64,000 nt of DNA, from positions 1,590,983-1,654,982 of the forward strand of contig NZ_JACNYK010000001.1 of assembly GCF_014692505.1 (NCBI RefSeq), written 5' to 3'. Below the pieces are notes generated by a model. It did not search any database. It was not told where the DNA came from and saw nothing but the letters and a program-made list of their open reading frames with translations. The stretch comes from Sphingobacterium arenae (GTDB taxonomy: Bacteria > Bacteroidota > Bacteroidia > Sphingobacteriales > Sphingobacteriaceae). The position numbers and the translations under genes are program-made. Numbering within the stretch: position 1 is the first letter of the stretch; each line of letters begins with the position of its first letter. Positions 45,988 to 54,186 of this stretch are shown piece after piece.

Positions 45988-46356
45988 TTAGTAGTCGTAT
46001 TTTTCGACCGATTTAATTTTATTTTCCCCTTCTGTGAATACAAGCGTCGGTTGGTATGTATCTGCCTCTTCCGGAGATAACTGGATAAAAGAAAGGATGT
46101 GTACGGTTTCTCCTAGTTTGGCGTGAAGGGCGGCTCCGCCATTCATACAAACTTCTCCACTGCCTCTTTTTCCGGGTAATACATAGGTCATAATTCGGCT
46201 ACCGTTAACGGCATTGTTAATATAAACTTGTTCATATTTCTTGATGCCCGCTGCGTCAAGTAGATCGGCATCGATCGTAATAGAACCGTTGTATGCTACA
46301 TTTGCCTCTGTAACCTTAACCGTGTGAATTTTTGCTTTTAAAATTGTCACTTTCAT
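45988..46356 (-). CDS. panD: Aspartate 1-decarboxylase
   Basis: This 122-residue proenzyme matches PanD, the pyruvoyl enzyme converting L-aspartate to beta-alanine. The self-cleavage site is Gly24-Ser25 in AYNGSITID, exactly the usual position. Lys9, His11 and Tyr22 and the substrate region (NGSRIMTY with Arg55 and Tyr59; CMNGGAA with Asn73) are present, so it looks active. The start at 46356 (MKVTILKAKIH) is canonical. It is the last gene after a CysK-like and a papain-like gene, not next to panB or panC. It could supply pantothenate or a dedicated beta-alanine-like product. Confidence 0.9.
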   Translation of the reverse strand: MKVTILKAKIHTVKVTEANVAYNGSITIDADLLDAAGIKKYEQVYINNAVNGSRIMTYVLPGKRGSGEVCMNGGAALHAKLGETVHILSFIQLSPEEADTYQPTLVFTEGENKIKSVEKYDY

Positions 46357-46407
46357 ATGTATATAACTTATTTTTTTAATGGTTCTATGCAATATCCAGT
46401 TATATTA

Positions 46408-47481
46408 TTATAAAATAGCTTTTATTTTTTCTGGATTGCTGTCTGTTTTGTTCGTGTCCGTTTCTGTTGAAAAGATGTAGAGATTGTTGTCCTGTATAAC
46501 CGCATAGCTGTTATACAGGAAGTTTGGGGTAAAAGTATATGGACGATTGATGTCGAAATTTTGCATGCAGGTTGTCTCTACGTTATACTCTAGTTCGCCG
46601 GAGGCGTCATATTTATAAATGATAAATAGATTTTGATCTTGAGGCTGCTCTAAATGGAACCAGGCACCTTCACCGATACCGCCCATCCATTGTGCATGCG
46701 GAGATATGTGAGACGGATGTGGTGGAGCCGCGATCATCCCGGGTATTTGATCGGAAGCCAAGTGTTGTGAGCCTTTTTTTGTGAAATTGTCTTTCAGCAA
46801 ACGGAATTGGAACAGCAGAGAATCTTTGCGTCCCATCTTCCACTGCTCCAGTGTACCTCGTTCGTAACAAAAAATATCTTCAGAAGTGGCGTTAACGACA
46901 TTGCTTGTCGGACTCGCTTTTAGACACTCGGGATATAATATTTTTCGACGCCTTTTATCATCAATATCCATACCTTCGGTTAATATTTGGGCCACAAACC
47001 GGGAACAGCTGTTGTTGTCTCTCGCCAGTGCTCCATATAAAATAGGACCCTCGGCAACGAGTTTTTCCGCATACGCGACACTTTTTGAGAAAGAAACTTG
47101 TTTACATATGGAAAATACGGTGCGCCCACCTCCATGTGTAGCTCCTTCTTTTTTACATAGCTCCTCCAAAACTTCTTCTATATTCTTTATTTCACTTTGT
47201 CGTCCTATTTGTGCTTTTGTGTCAATCTCTAAACGTGGATCGAACAGAGCAGATCTCGCTCTGCCGTAACCGCGTGGAGATAAATAGCGTCCAAAATCGA
47301 AATACAGTATACTGCCACTATTTCGTTCAATGAGCAATATAGCGGCATGCCCTACTTTAAAATGGAGGTTTTTTACAAGGCCTATCTGCTTTAAAAATGC
47401 CATCCATTTTTCATCTCCCAAGGCTGTTTTATCGGGCCAAGAAATCGGGATAGCGATATCATTGAAAGTGTACATATTCAA
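46408..47481 (-). CDS. Papain-like protein of unknown function (DUF6695-like)
   Basis: I do not recognise a characterised family for this 357-residue cytoplasmic protein; it may be what is labelled DUF6695. It has no signal peptide. The order VGHAAILL (His45), ILYFDFGRYL (Asp62) and NNSCSRFV (Cys159) looks like a circularly permuted NlpC/P60 or LRAT-type fold, in which the His precedes the Cys. That would make it an amidase, peptidase or acyltransferase. The C-terminal 150 residues (WMGGIGEGAWFHLEQP ... LYNSYAVIQDNNLYIFSTE) look like a separate beta-rich domain. It starts 3 bases after the CysK-like gene stops and ends 51 bases before panD, so the three are probably one operon. Confidence 0.75.
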   Translation of the reverse strand: MNMYTFNDIAIPISWPDKTALGDEKWMAFLKQIGLVKNLHFKVGHAAILLIERNSGSILYFDFGRYLSPRGYGRARSALFDPRLEIDTKAQIGRQSEIKNIEEVLEELCKKEGATHGGGRTVFSICKQVSFSKSVAYAEKLVAEGPILYGALARDNNSCSRFVAQILTEGMDIDDKRRRKILYPECLKASPTSNVVNATSEDIFCYERGTLEQWKMGRKDSLLFQFRLLKDNFTKKGSQHLASDQIPGMIAAPPHPSHISPHAQWMGGIGEGAWFHLEQPQDQNLFIIYKYDASGELEYNVETTCMQNFDINRPYTFTPNFLYNSYAVIQDNNLYIFSTETDTNKTDSNPEKIKAIL

Positions 47482-47484
47482 AAA

Positions 47485-48486
47485 TTAGGATGACGTTATG
47501 TTGGAGGAAGCGATTGATTGATGAGCGCTTCCCTTATAAAGTTTACTAATATACCGGCTCCCGTGATCGGGAAAAAATAAAACAACCTTATCCGTTAGTT
47601 TGAAGCACATCTTACTGACGTAACTATCTAACGATGCGATTACGGCAGCGCTGGAAAATCCTGTCATAATGCCTGTTTGCGTATAATATTCCATTGCCAT
47701 ATGTCTTGTTTCTTGACAGTTCACCTGAAAGATATGGTCAATAGCGGCCGCATCAAAGGATCCTGGGACAAAGTTTCTTCCAATACCTTCAATGCTATCA
47801 AAAGAGACTGTATTGGTTGGCAAAGTACGGTATCTCAGAAAATGGCTAAGAATGGAGCCGTTAGGTTCTATCCCCCACACTTTAATGCCGGAACGCTGCT
47901 CTTTTAAGAAACGACCAACTCCGGATATGGTGCCGCCGGTGCCCACGCCCGCGATAAAATGGGTGATGGTACCAGCAGTTTGTTCCCATATTTCGGGAGC
48001 TGTTGTTTTATAGTGTGCCCTAATATTTTGGGTATTGTAATATTGATTGGTGAAGTAGGTGTTAGGATGGGTAGCAGCGAATGATTGTGCTCTAAATTGT
48101 GTGGAATTGAAATCGTGTAAACCGTTGGAATTTTCACAAATTTCGATCTCTGCACCAGCTTTTAATAGAAGCTCGATTTTCTCTTCTGAACAGCTTTGTG
48201 AAACGAATATTTTAGCACGATACCCTAATTTTTTCGCTATCAATGAAATCCCTAGTCCTGTGTTACCACTGCTCGCCTCTACAAAAAAACCACCGGGTTT
48301 AATCTTCTTTTTAGCGATAGCGTCTTTAATCATAAACAGGGCCGGTCTATCTTTGGCGGACATTCCAGGGTTGTGAAATTCCTCTTTAATGAAAATGTTG
48401 GTGTGATATCGAGTGGAAAGAGCATCACAGTATCGAAGTGGGGTATTGCCTATAAATTTGCTAATCAAAATATCGTCTTTCTTCAT
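47485..48486 (-). CDS. PLP-dependent cysteine synthase / cystathionine beta-synthase-like enzyme
   Basis: This 333-residue fold-type II PLP enzyme binds cofactor through Lys45 in NPGMSAKDRPAL. The substrate loop is EASSGNTGLG (~70-79) and the phosphate-binding loop is GVGTGGTISGVG. The ending FPDHGSRYISKL is more like CBS or SbnA than CysK. The usual NPGGSVKDR is altered to NPGMSAKDR, so the substrate may be non-standard. Enzymes of this type join a nucleophile to an aminoacrylate made from serine, O-acetylserine or O-phosphoserine. No CBS regulatory domain is attached. Its tight coupling to the papain-like and panD genes suggests a specialised pathway rather than general cysteine synthesis. 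Confidence 0.88.
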   Translation of the reverse strand: MKKDDILISKFIGNTPLRYCDALSTRYHTNIFIKEEFHNPGMSAKDRPALFMIKDAIAKKKIKPGGFFVEASSGNTGLGISLIAKKLGYRAKIFVSQSCSEEKIELLLKAGAEIEICENSNGLHDFNSTQFRAQSFAATHPNTYFTNQYYNTQNIRAHYKTTAPEIWEQTAGTITHFIAGVGTGGTISGVGRFLKEQRSGIKVWGIEPNGSILSHFLRYRTLPTNTVSFDSIEGIGRNFVPGSFDAAAIDHIFQVNCQETRHMAMEYYTQTGIMTGFSSAAVIASLDSYVSKMCFKLTDKVVLFFPDHGSRYISKLYKGSAHQSIASSNITSS

Positions 48487-48571
48487 TATGCCATATCTAT
48501 AACGACGAAATTGGTGTTATAGCATGTTGTTAAGACAAATATTAATTTCAAATTGGGAAACAATTGGGAAT

Positions 48572-49591
48572 TTATCCGCCGACAAACGCGTGATCGCTTA
48601 ACGTTTTGATAAAGGATATAATATCGTCCTTTTGTTGTTCACTTAGCGGTATTCTATTACCATTTTCTTTTAGAATTGGATCGAGATTGTCGTCATCTAA
48701 TACGCCGTTATCCAGGTAATCCAAAACAGCCCTTAAAGTGGAGAATTGCCCGAAACTACCATAAGGTGCGGTGTATTCGGCATTCCTTAAAGAGGGAACT
48801 CGAAAACGCATATAATCTGCCGGAATCCCTGTTACTCTACCCCGTCCTGCCTCTTCCAAACTGGGGTTTAAAGGGAAACCGATATTTCTGAAACTTTGGT
48901 CTGTAAAAAGCTCTCCACTATGACAGCTTGCACATTTCTGCTGAAAAACTTGATATCCACGTGCTTCGCTTTCAGTAAATATTTCTCCCTTGTTTTGTTT
49001 CACTTTATCGTATTTACTGTTGGCGGAGATGAGCGTATATTCATACTGTGCAATGCTTCTGTAAATTCTGTCAGGGGTGATATGGTCGTCGCCAAATGCT
49101 TTTTTGAATAAATCAGTATATTCTGATTCTACCCTTATTTTTCCGATGACTTCCATAATGGAAGAATTCATCTCTTCGTGTGTGATGATGGGAACTAGCG
49201 GTTGGCTTTCTAAGGTGAGTTTATTGCCATCCCAATTGTAGAACTTCATAAAGGCCAAATTTTGAATAGGGGGGGTATTCCGTAGGCCTACTCTGCCATA
49301 AATCCCAATAGCCTGGATATTATTGTCTGCAAAAGCACTTGATTGTTTATGACAATCAGCACACGAAATGGTATTATTGCCGCTGAACTTTTTCTCGTGG
49401 AATAGTTTCTCTCCTAATTCGATACCGTATTTTGTAGGTTTGTTTTTATTTGCGGCACTGTTCAATGCTGGAAAGCCTTGTGGCGTGTTCAGTGTAACCT
49501 CCGGGTTTTCATGTATTGGTTCGACGACATTCTCCTTGTTACAGGATAGCAAAAGCAATATCATGGATATTATTATGAGTGCCTCTTTCAT
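48572..49591 (-). CDS. Dihaem cytochrome c peroxidase/MauG-family lipoprotein (MbnH-like)
   Basis: This ~339-residue lipoprotein (lipobox LLLSC, Cys17) has two c-type haem sites: CADCH (Cys77-Cys80-His81) and CASCH near residue 225. It belongs to the CCP/MauG superfamily. Directly after an MbnP-like gene it is best read as MbnH, which oxidises a Trp of MbnP to kynurenine to create a copper site. Other landmarks are LGEKLFHEKKFSGNNTISC, YGRVGLRNTPPIQNLA and RFRVPSLRNAEYTAPYGSFG. The start at 49591 (MKEALIIISMILLLLSC) is preferred over 49624. It is the last gene of the copper operon. Confidence 0.88.
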   Translation of the reverse strand: MKEALIIISMILLLLSCNKENVVEPIHENPEVTLNTPQGFPALNSAANKNKPTKYGIELGEKLFHEKKFSGNNTISCADCHKQSSAFADNNIQAIGIYGRVGLRNTPPIQNLAFMKFYNWDGNKLTLESQPLVPIITHEEMNSSIMEVIGKIRVESEYTDLFKKAFGDDHITPDRIYRSIAQYEYTLISANSKYDKVKQNKGEIFTESEARGYQVFQQKCASCHSGELFTDQSFRNIGFPLNPSLEEAGRGRVTGIPADYMRFRVPSLRNAEYTAPYGSFGQFSTLRAVLDYLDNGVLDDDNLDPILKENGNRIPLSEQQKDDIISFIKTLSDHAFVGG

Positions 49592-49614
49592 TGTATCAAA
49601 ATGATATATTGGAC

Positions 49615-49652
49615 AAAGAGCCACCGTTCTCTGCGGATTTAGGTGGCTCTTT
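49615..49652. terminator. Hairpin between the MbnP-like and MbnH-like genes
   Basis: AAAGAGCCACC (49615-49625) and GGTGGCTCTTT (49642-49652) form a perfect 11-bp stem with a 16-base loop. It lies in the 70-base gap between the two genes. On the - strand only three Ts follow, so it is a weak terminator in the operon direction and may act as an attenuator or RNA-processing stop that lowers mbnH expression. On the + strand the T-run is better, but no + strand gene is upstream. Confidence 0.6.
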
Positions 49653-49661
49653 TTCTTCGTT

Positions 49662-50543
49662 TTAATTTTCTACGTTTTCAACAGAAAACATACCGGTGAG
49701 ATCGCTGGAACCATCACCGCCCAAGTTGTCCACGAACTTTACCATTTGAAGTGCGGACATTGTATTGGGAGTAGCATTACTATCATCGTTATGATTATTG
49801 TCGTCTGTTTTTGATTTCAATATGATCGTATTTGTCTTTCCACTTAACAATTTGTCGAAATCGGCATTTATGGTGATTCGCGGAGTGTTTTTCCCAACGA
49901 GAGCATAGGTGGAAAGCGCTAATGTGATATCCCGGTATGCATCCACGCCTTGTGTAGGAGCATCCTCTGAGCCTTCTATGGTACTTCCCGTATGTATGGA
50001 CATCTGTTTATTATCTGTTCCATAAAAACCTTCGATTTTGGTAAAACGATATCCAGCTCCCCATTCCCACATCATTTTGGTGTCGTTTGCACCCGCTTCG
50101 CCATAAAACTTCGGAAATCTCACCTGGTCGAGCGTATTTAATTCAGGCTTAACACCTAATCCAAATTTGATCTGTTTATATTCACCTGCTGGAATATTGC
50201 TTAGCACATAGGCCAGCGTCTGTGGTTTTGCCTGATTTACGACGGTTGCCCCTTTATCTAGATCATTGATGTTATAAGGGATTTCAGTGCCATCTATCTT
50301 TAGGAGACGGATATTGCTTATCACGTATTTCAATTCGGAAAAGTGATGGATTTGATCTTCCGTGGAAGTGTTTTTGGTAGCCGTTGGAGATGTGGCGTCC
50401 CCAAGTATAATGGTATTGTTTTTAAATGTGTTGTTAAAATGCAAGGTGATATTGTTGGCAACAGGGTTGTCGTCGGTCTTGCTACAGGATGTAAGTGCAA
50501 GTGCACAGATCGACAATAATAGATAGTTTTTACGTGTTTTCAT
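49662..50543 (-). CDS. MbnP-like copper-binding lipoprotein
   Basis: The 293-residue lipoprotein (lipobox ALTSC, Cys20) matches the MbnP family as I remember it: ITLHFNNTF near the start, ELKYVISNIRLLKIDG, LSNIPAGEYKQIKFGLG, and the WEWGAGYRFTKIEG block (Trp159, Trp161) that in family members contains the Trp converted to kynurenine by the partner MbnH. Copper-binding His candidates include His66-His67 and the HxDD-rich C-terminal stretch DDNNHNDDSN. It follows a copper-type TonB receptor gene and precedes the dihaem MbnH-like gene, the typical partner order. Confidence 0.85.
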   Translation of the reverse strand: MKTRKNYLLLSICALALTSCSKTDDNPVANNITLHFNNTFKNNTIILGDATSPTATKNTSTEDQIHHFSELKYVISNIRLLKIDGTEIPYNINDLDKGATVVNQAKPQTLAYVLSNIPAGEYKQIKFGLGVKPELNTLDQVRFPKFYGEAGANDTKMMWEWGAGYRFTKIEGFYGTDNKQMSIHTGSTIEGSEDAPTQGVDAYRDITLALSTYALVGKNTPRITINADFDKLLSGKTNTIILKSKTDDNNHNDDSNATPNTMSALQMVKFVDNLGGDGSSDLTGMFSVENVEN

Positions 50544-50599
50544 TTTTTTGTTATATTAAGGTGTATGAATGTATTCGTTGTTTAATCCGTTTTCGAGCA

Positions 50600-52588
50600 T
50601 TAAAAATTAAATTTTAGGGAGGTGTAAATATTCCGCCCCATTCGCGGAATATTCCCCCAGTCTGCATAGGTGCTGTAATATTCGTTGAATAAGTTTTCCG
50701 CTCCAACTTGTAAAACGGCGCTATAATTTTTGATATTAAAGGTGTAGTCCGTCGAGACGTTCCATATGTGATATGCTGGCGTTGGATCTTCACCGTATTC
50801 GGGACTGTAATGTTCCTGTACGAAATCGCCATGTACAGATGTTTGAATACCGAATTTTCCGTACATGTAATGGAGTGAAGTTTGATAAGTCAGTGGACGG
50901 ATGAACGGCAGGTTGCCATTCTTATGATCTGTGGCCCGGGCATAGGTAAGTGTTCCCTTCCAATGCAGATGTTGTAAGATATCGTATTTGGCGTTTATCG
51001 CTGTATTGAAAAGTTTGGCATAATCCAAGGATGTATAACCTTTTACCCCCACGGATTGGTAATTCATGGGACTTCCCAAATTCATAATTCTTCCTACGAT
51101 ATAATTTTGGATATGAAAATAGTTGATTTTTGCTTCTATGGCCATCTTGTCATTTTTGAACCCCACGCTTGCATTAGCTTCATAAGAAATTTCGTTTTTC
51201 AAATCGGGGTTTCCAATATAATCGTAGCGGTCGAAGCTGTTATAGATATAATATCCGTATCCTTCCGAAACAGAGGGTGCGCGATGGCCATAGCCTGTTC
51301 CGACAGAAAAATCAAATTGGTTGATATGCAGCTGGTAGCTGGCATGTAGTGCAGGCAATATTCTGTTTTTTTCCTGTGGTGTGCCGGGGTAGAAAATCCA
51401 ATTAAATTCCACGTATTTGGAATAGTTGTAATTCCAGCCTAAAGAGCCTCCAAAATTTAGTCGGCTTATGTCCGAAAGGTCCCAAGAGTTGCTCATGGAA
51501 AGCCCGACAAAACGTGTTGTCACCCACGGCCAACTATATGCAAACATCGTTTTATTACTTCGGTCTTGCGGATACATGGTCATTTCGGCAATGGAGGTGT
51601 TGTCGTAAGCATTTAACTGGATTTCGGCATTGTAATCGGCACGTTTCAAATTTACACGTGAAACTAGTCCGTAAGTTGTACTCCATCCAGGCATATCCAT
51701 GTGAACCAAATTTTCAGGTCGTTTGGTGTCGTCCATATAATGCTCTACCGTATTGAAATACAGTTTTGTATCCCAAACGCGGACAATTCCTTTTTCAAAT
51801 AACTGCTTGTAAGCGGCAGAGGTGATCAGGGCGCGAGATAGCCATAAGTCCATGGGAAGGGCGGGGAAGCCCACATCCTCTGCTTTGTCGTAGATAGCAT
51901 CCATCCGAATGGAGGAAAGCGGACTCATTTTGTAAGCTAGACCCAAAGAGGTGTTAAATTTACTATATTGCGAGTGCTTTACTTCATTGTTGCTACCGTC
52001 ATAATAATTGCCGGCTTTACGAAAGGCTATACTTCCATCTGCAACAAATCTATCACTTGAATAAGATAGGTTTCCGAGATTAAAAAACTGCTTGTTGTTG
52101 GTCTCAAACCCCGTTTGATAACCGCCGCTCCATTTCTTTTTAAGTCCGAACGGGGTACTTTTCTTTTTTAGATCGATACTTCCCGCGACAGTTGCGCCAT
52201 GTAGGCTTCCTTCTTGGCCAGATGTTATATCGATTGCGGAAAGATTGTTGCTTTCAACATAGGAAGTAACTGGATCCATTTTATCGGTGCATGCACCAAA
52301 AATGTGCATGCCATCAATCGTAATGGTGGAACGTTCTGTACTCATATTATTGAGTAACGGTTCCCATGCGTAGGCGCCTCGTTTTATAAAACTGATGTTA
52401 TCTGAAGAAGCTAAAAATTCGTCTACCGAAATGGCCATCTTCATTTCGGTTTCTATTTTTTTCTTCACGTTGGCGGTAACATTCACTTCTTCAATTTTGT
52501 GGATACTATCACGCGTTATAGGCACATGTTGGGCTTGCGTATTTATTCCGAGAAAAAGTATTCCAAAAATAATAAGTAGATTCTTCAT
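50600..52588 (-). CDS. TonB-dependent copper receptor (OprC/NosA-like)
   Basis: This 662-residue outer-membrane receptor has a signal peptide (ending NTQAQ) and no CarboxypepD domain. The plug carries MHIFGACTDKMDPVTSY, with Cys100 and Met104 (CxxxM). The barrel has EHYMDD with His283 and Met285 (HxM). OprC of Pseudomonas coordinates copper with a CxxxM-HxM set at nearly the same spacing (about 176 residues between M and H there, 179 here). The barrel ends with NIYTSLKFNF. Genes on either side (MbnP-like, YtkA/FixH-like) support copper import. Confidence 0.92.
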   Translation of the reverse strand: MKNLLIIFGILFLGINTQAQHVPITRDSIHKIEEVNVTANVKKKIETEMKMAISVDEFLASSDNISFIKRGAYAWEPLLNNMSTERSTITIDGMHIFGACTDKMDPVTSYVESNNLSAIDITSGQEGSLHGATVAGSIDLKKKSTPFGLKKKWSGGYQTGFETNNKQFFNLGNLSYSSDRFVADGSIAFRKAGNYYDGSNNEVKHSQYSKFNTSLGLAYKMSPLSSIRMDAIYDKAEDVGFPALPMDLWLSRALITSAAYKQLFEKGIVRVWDTKLYFNTVEHYMDDTKRPENLVHMDMPGWSTTYGLVSRVNLKRADYNAEIQLNAYDNTSIAEMTMYPQDRSNKTMFAYSWPWVTTRFVGLSMSNSWDLSDISRLNFGGSLGWNYNYSKYVEFNWIFYPGTPQEKNRILPALHASYQLHINQFDFSVGTGYGHRAPSVSEGYGYYIYNSFDRYDYIGNPDLKNEISYEANASVGFKNDKMAIEAKINYFHIQNYIVGRIMNLGSPMNYQSVGVKGYTSLDYAKLFNTAINAKYDILQHLHWKGTLTYARATDHKNGNLPFIRPLTYQTSLHYMYGKFGIQTSVHGDFVQEHYSPEYGEDPTPAYHIWNVSTDYTFNIKNYSAVLQVGAENLFNEYYSTYADWGNIPRMGRNIYTSLKFNF

Positions 52589-52593
52589 AAATC

Positions 52594-53520
52594 CTAGAAT
52601 AGAATGTCAATATATAATTCACTTTTTACACCCTCGATTCCAGGAGTGAAATCTGTAGGCACCTCGGTTCCTTTGAGAAGATCTCCCTGCTTGTTCAGTA
52701 GGATGAAATTCAATGTCCAGTTTCCCGTCATCGTGTAATTTACGACGCCGTGGTACAGGCCGTCATCCCGCTGTGTTAAATCCTGGTTGTTGGGTGAAGA
52801 ATGGTTGCCCATAGAGGGCTCCGGCATACGGGGATCCAATTTCAGGGTATAGTCTCTCACTTCCGTGTATGAAAACTGTGTGGGATCTGGAAAATCACCA
52901 GATGCTGGATTATTCGGCCGATTGAATCGATAAATTCCTGCGATCAGTTCGTTCTCGCCAATCTGAGGCTTTTGGGGAGACACCAAGGCAATAATATACT
53001 GCTCGTTGTCTTTTCCTGTAAATACGGTTGCATTTAAATTTTTATTCGTCTGTTCTTGAACATTAACCGCTTGCTTCGCAGTATAGGTTTGATTATCAAG
53101 AGTAAAAGTAATGTGAAGCTCCCAGTTTCTAGTTGTATTACTTTTGTCTGTAAATACGGTGTATCCTGAAAAATACTTGCCTTCCGTTTTATAATCTAGA
53201 TGATAGCGATGAGGGCAGGTGAGGATATTGCCATTGGCTTCCGTCAAAATGGGTAGATATGTGGTTGCGGTTGCATTTACCTCTTTCTGCGTTTTACGAT
53301 CGATGATTTTCAAACGAATTTCATTGTAGCCTTTATAAAAAGTTCCATTCAGTGCCTCAATGCTGATGTCATGATCGGCGGCATGGATACGTGTAGCTTC
53401 TTTAAATGCAATGTATTCAGGGACGGTAATGTCTATTTCTGCTTCGTAATCCGTTTTTTCTTTTGTACAGGATGACACGGCAAAACAAATTGCAGCAAGG
53501 AAAAATATGATTTTGTTCAT
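52594..53520 (-). CDS. Copper-locus lipoprotein with C-terminal YtkA/FixH-like domain
   Basis: This ~308-residue lipoprotein (lipobox AVSSC, Cys18) appears to have two beta-sandwich domains. The first holds CPHRYHLDY. The second (from ~residue 205) reads like YtkA/FixH domains: LDPRMPEPSMGNHSSPNN with a Met/His-rich PxMGNH motif, then HGVVNYTMTGNWTLNFIL. PxMGNH-type motifs are common in periplasmic copper chaperones. It lies 6 bases before the copper receptor gene, so surface or periplasmic copper handling for that receptor is likely. The in-frame ATG at 53559 would add an unhelpful leader. Confidence 0.75.
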   Translation of the reverse strand: MNKIIFFLAAICFAVSSCTKEKTDYEAEIDITVPEYIAFKEATRIHAADHDISIEALNGTFYKGYNEIRLKIIDRKTQKEVNATATTYLPILTEANGNILTCPHRYHLDYKTEGKYFSGYTVFTDKSNTTRNWELHITFTLDNQTYTAKQAVNVQEQTNKNLNATVFTGKDNEQYIIALVSPQKPQIGENELIAGIYRFNRPNNPASGDFPDPTQFSYTEVRDYTLKLDPRMPEPSMGNHSSPNNQDLTQRDDGLYHGVVNYTMTGNWTLNFILLNKQGDLLKGTEVPTDFTPGIEGVKSELYIDILF

Positions 53521-53682
53521 TATTGTTGATGAATATTGTGGATAATGACTAAAGTCCACGCATCAATGGTAATTATCTTTAATAGATAAAGATATCCTGC
53601 CTTAAATTTAGGCAAGAAATGCGTTGTATCTGTATAATAAATAGCGTTTGATTGACACTAAGCTATACGCCATGGGGATGGT

Positions 53683-54051
53683 TTAGCTGAGCGGGGGATG
53701 GAATACGGAAGTGTTGTAATCAAATAGGTAATCAATCCGATAAAATGAGCAATGCTTTGGTGCGATTTCATTGTTCGGTTGGTATACTGTATATGCCGTA
53801 CGCTCTTTATGGACATAAAGAGAACTGTAATCATAGACGACGAGATTCTTTTTTGTTTCCTCTTTTTCTTTTTCGTTTATTTTCTTCATCAGCACGCATT
53901 GACCATCGCAATGGAGTTGCGGTTGATCTTTGTTGATACATTTTGCTAGATACTCGGGTAAGTGTATCTGATATTCCACGGCCATAATACTGCGATAGAA
54001 TGATTGCAGGGTCAAAGCGAGCAGTAGAATATAGGTGCAAAAACGTATCAA
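53683..54051 (-). CDS. Small exported Cys-motif protein of copper locus
   Basis: This 122-residue protein has an N-terminal hydrophobic segment (RFCTYILLLALTLQSF) and the motif CINKDQPQLHCDGQC (Cys38, Cys48, Cys52) followed by VLMKK, a charged helix, and a C-terminal tail with HCSFY. I recall similar proteins (C-x9-C-x3-C-x-LMK) near copper-responsive TonB receptors in Bacteroidota, with no known function. It is the first gene before the copper lipoprotein and receptor, separated by a 162-base gap. Metal sensing or binding in the periplasm is inferred from the Cys pattern and context. Confidence 0.7.
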   Translation of the reverse strand: MIRFCTYILLLALTLQSFYRSIMAVEYQIHLPEYLAKCINKDQPQLHCDGQCVLMKKINEKEKEETKKNLVVYDYSSLYVHKERTAYTVYQPNNEIAPKHCSFYRIDYLFDYNTSVFHPPLS

Positions 54052-54078
54052 GCCTTTTCTTATCTAATGAATCTGTCC

Positions 54079-54086
54079 CAAATGTA
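54079..54086 (-). promoter_or_regulatory. -7 box upstream of the copper operon
   Basis: On the - strand TACATTTG (54086-54079) matches TAnnTTTG and lies 28-35 bases before the ATG at 54051. No good TTG element is seen at the expected distance, which could mean an activator-dependent promoter. Confidence 0.45.
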
Positions 54087-54146
54087 CGGAAATATTATTT
54101 CTTAGAGATGATAAACAGCACTTTTGTATATTGTTTTAAGATTCAT

Positions 54147-54179
54147 ATAGCAGGCGGTGCCAACTTGGCCGCCTGCTAT
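54147..54179 (-). terminator. Strong hairpin ending the RND efflux operon
   Basis: ATAGCAGGCGG (54147-54157) and CCGCCTGCTAT (54169-54179) form a perfect 11-bp GC-rich stem with an 11-base loop, just after the stop of the adaptor gene at 54187. The T-run is weak, but the stem is the strongest in the area and separates the efflux operon from the copper operon promoter. Confidence 0.7.
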
Positions 54180-54186
54180 GGTCATT

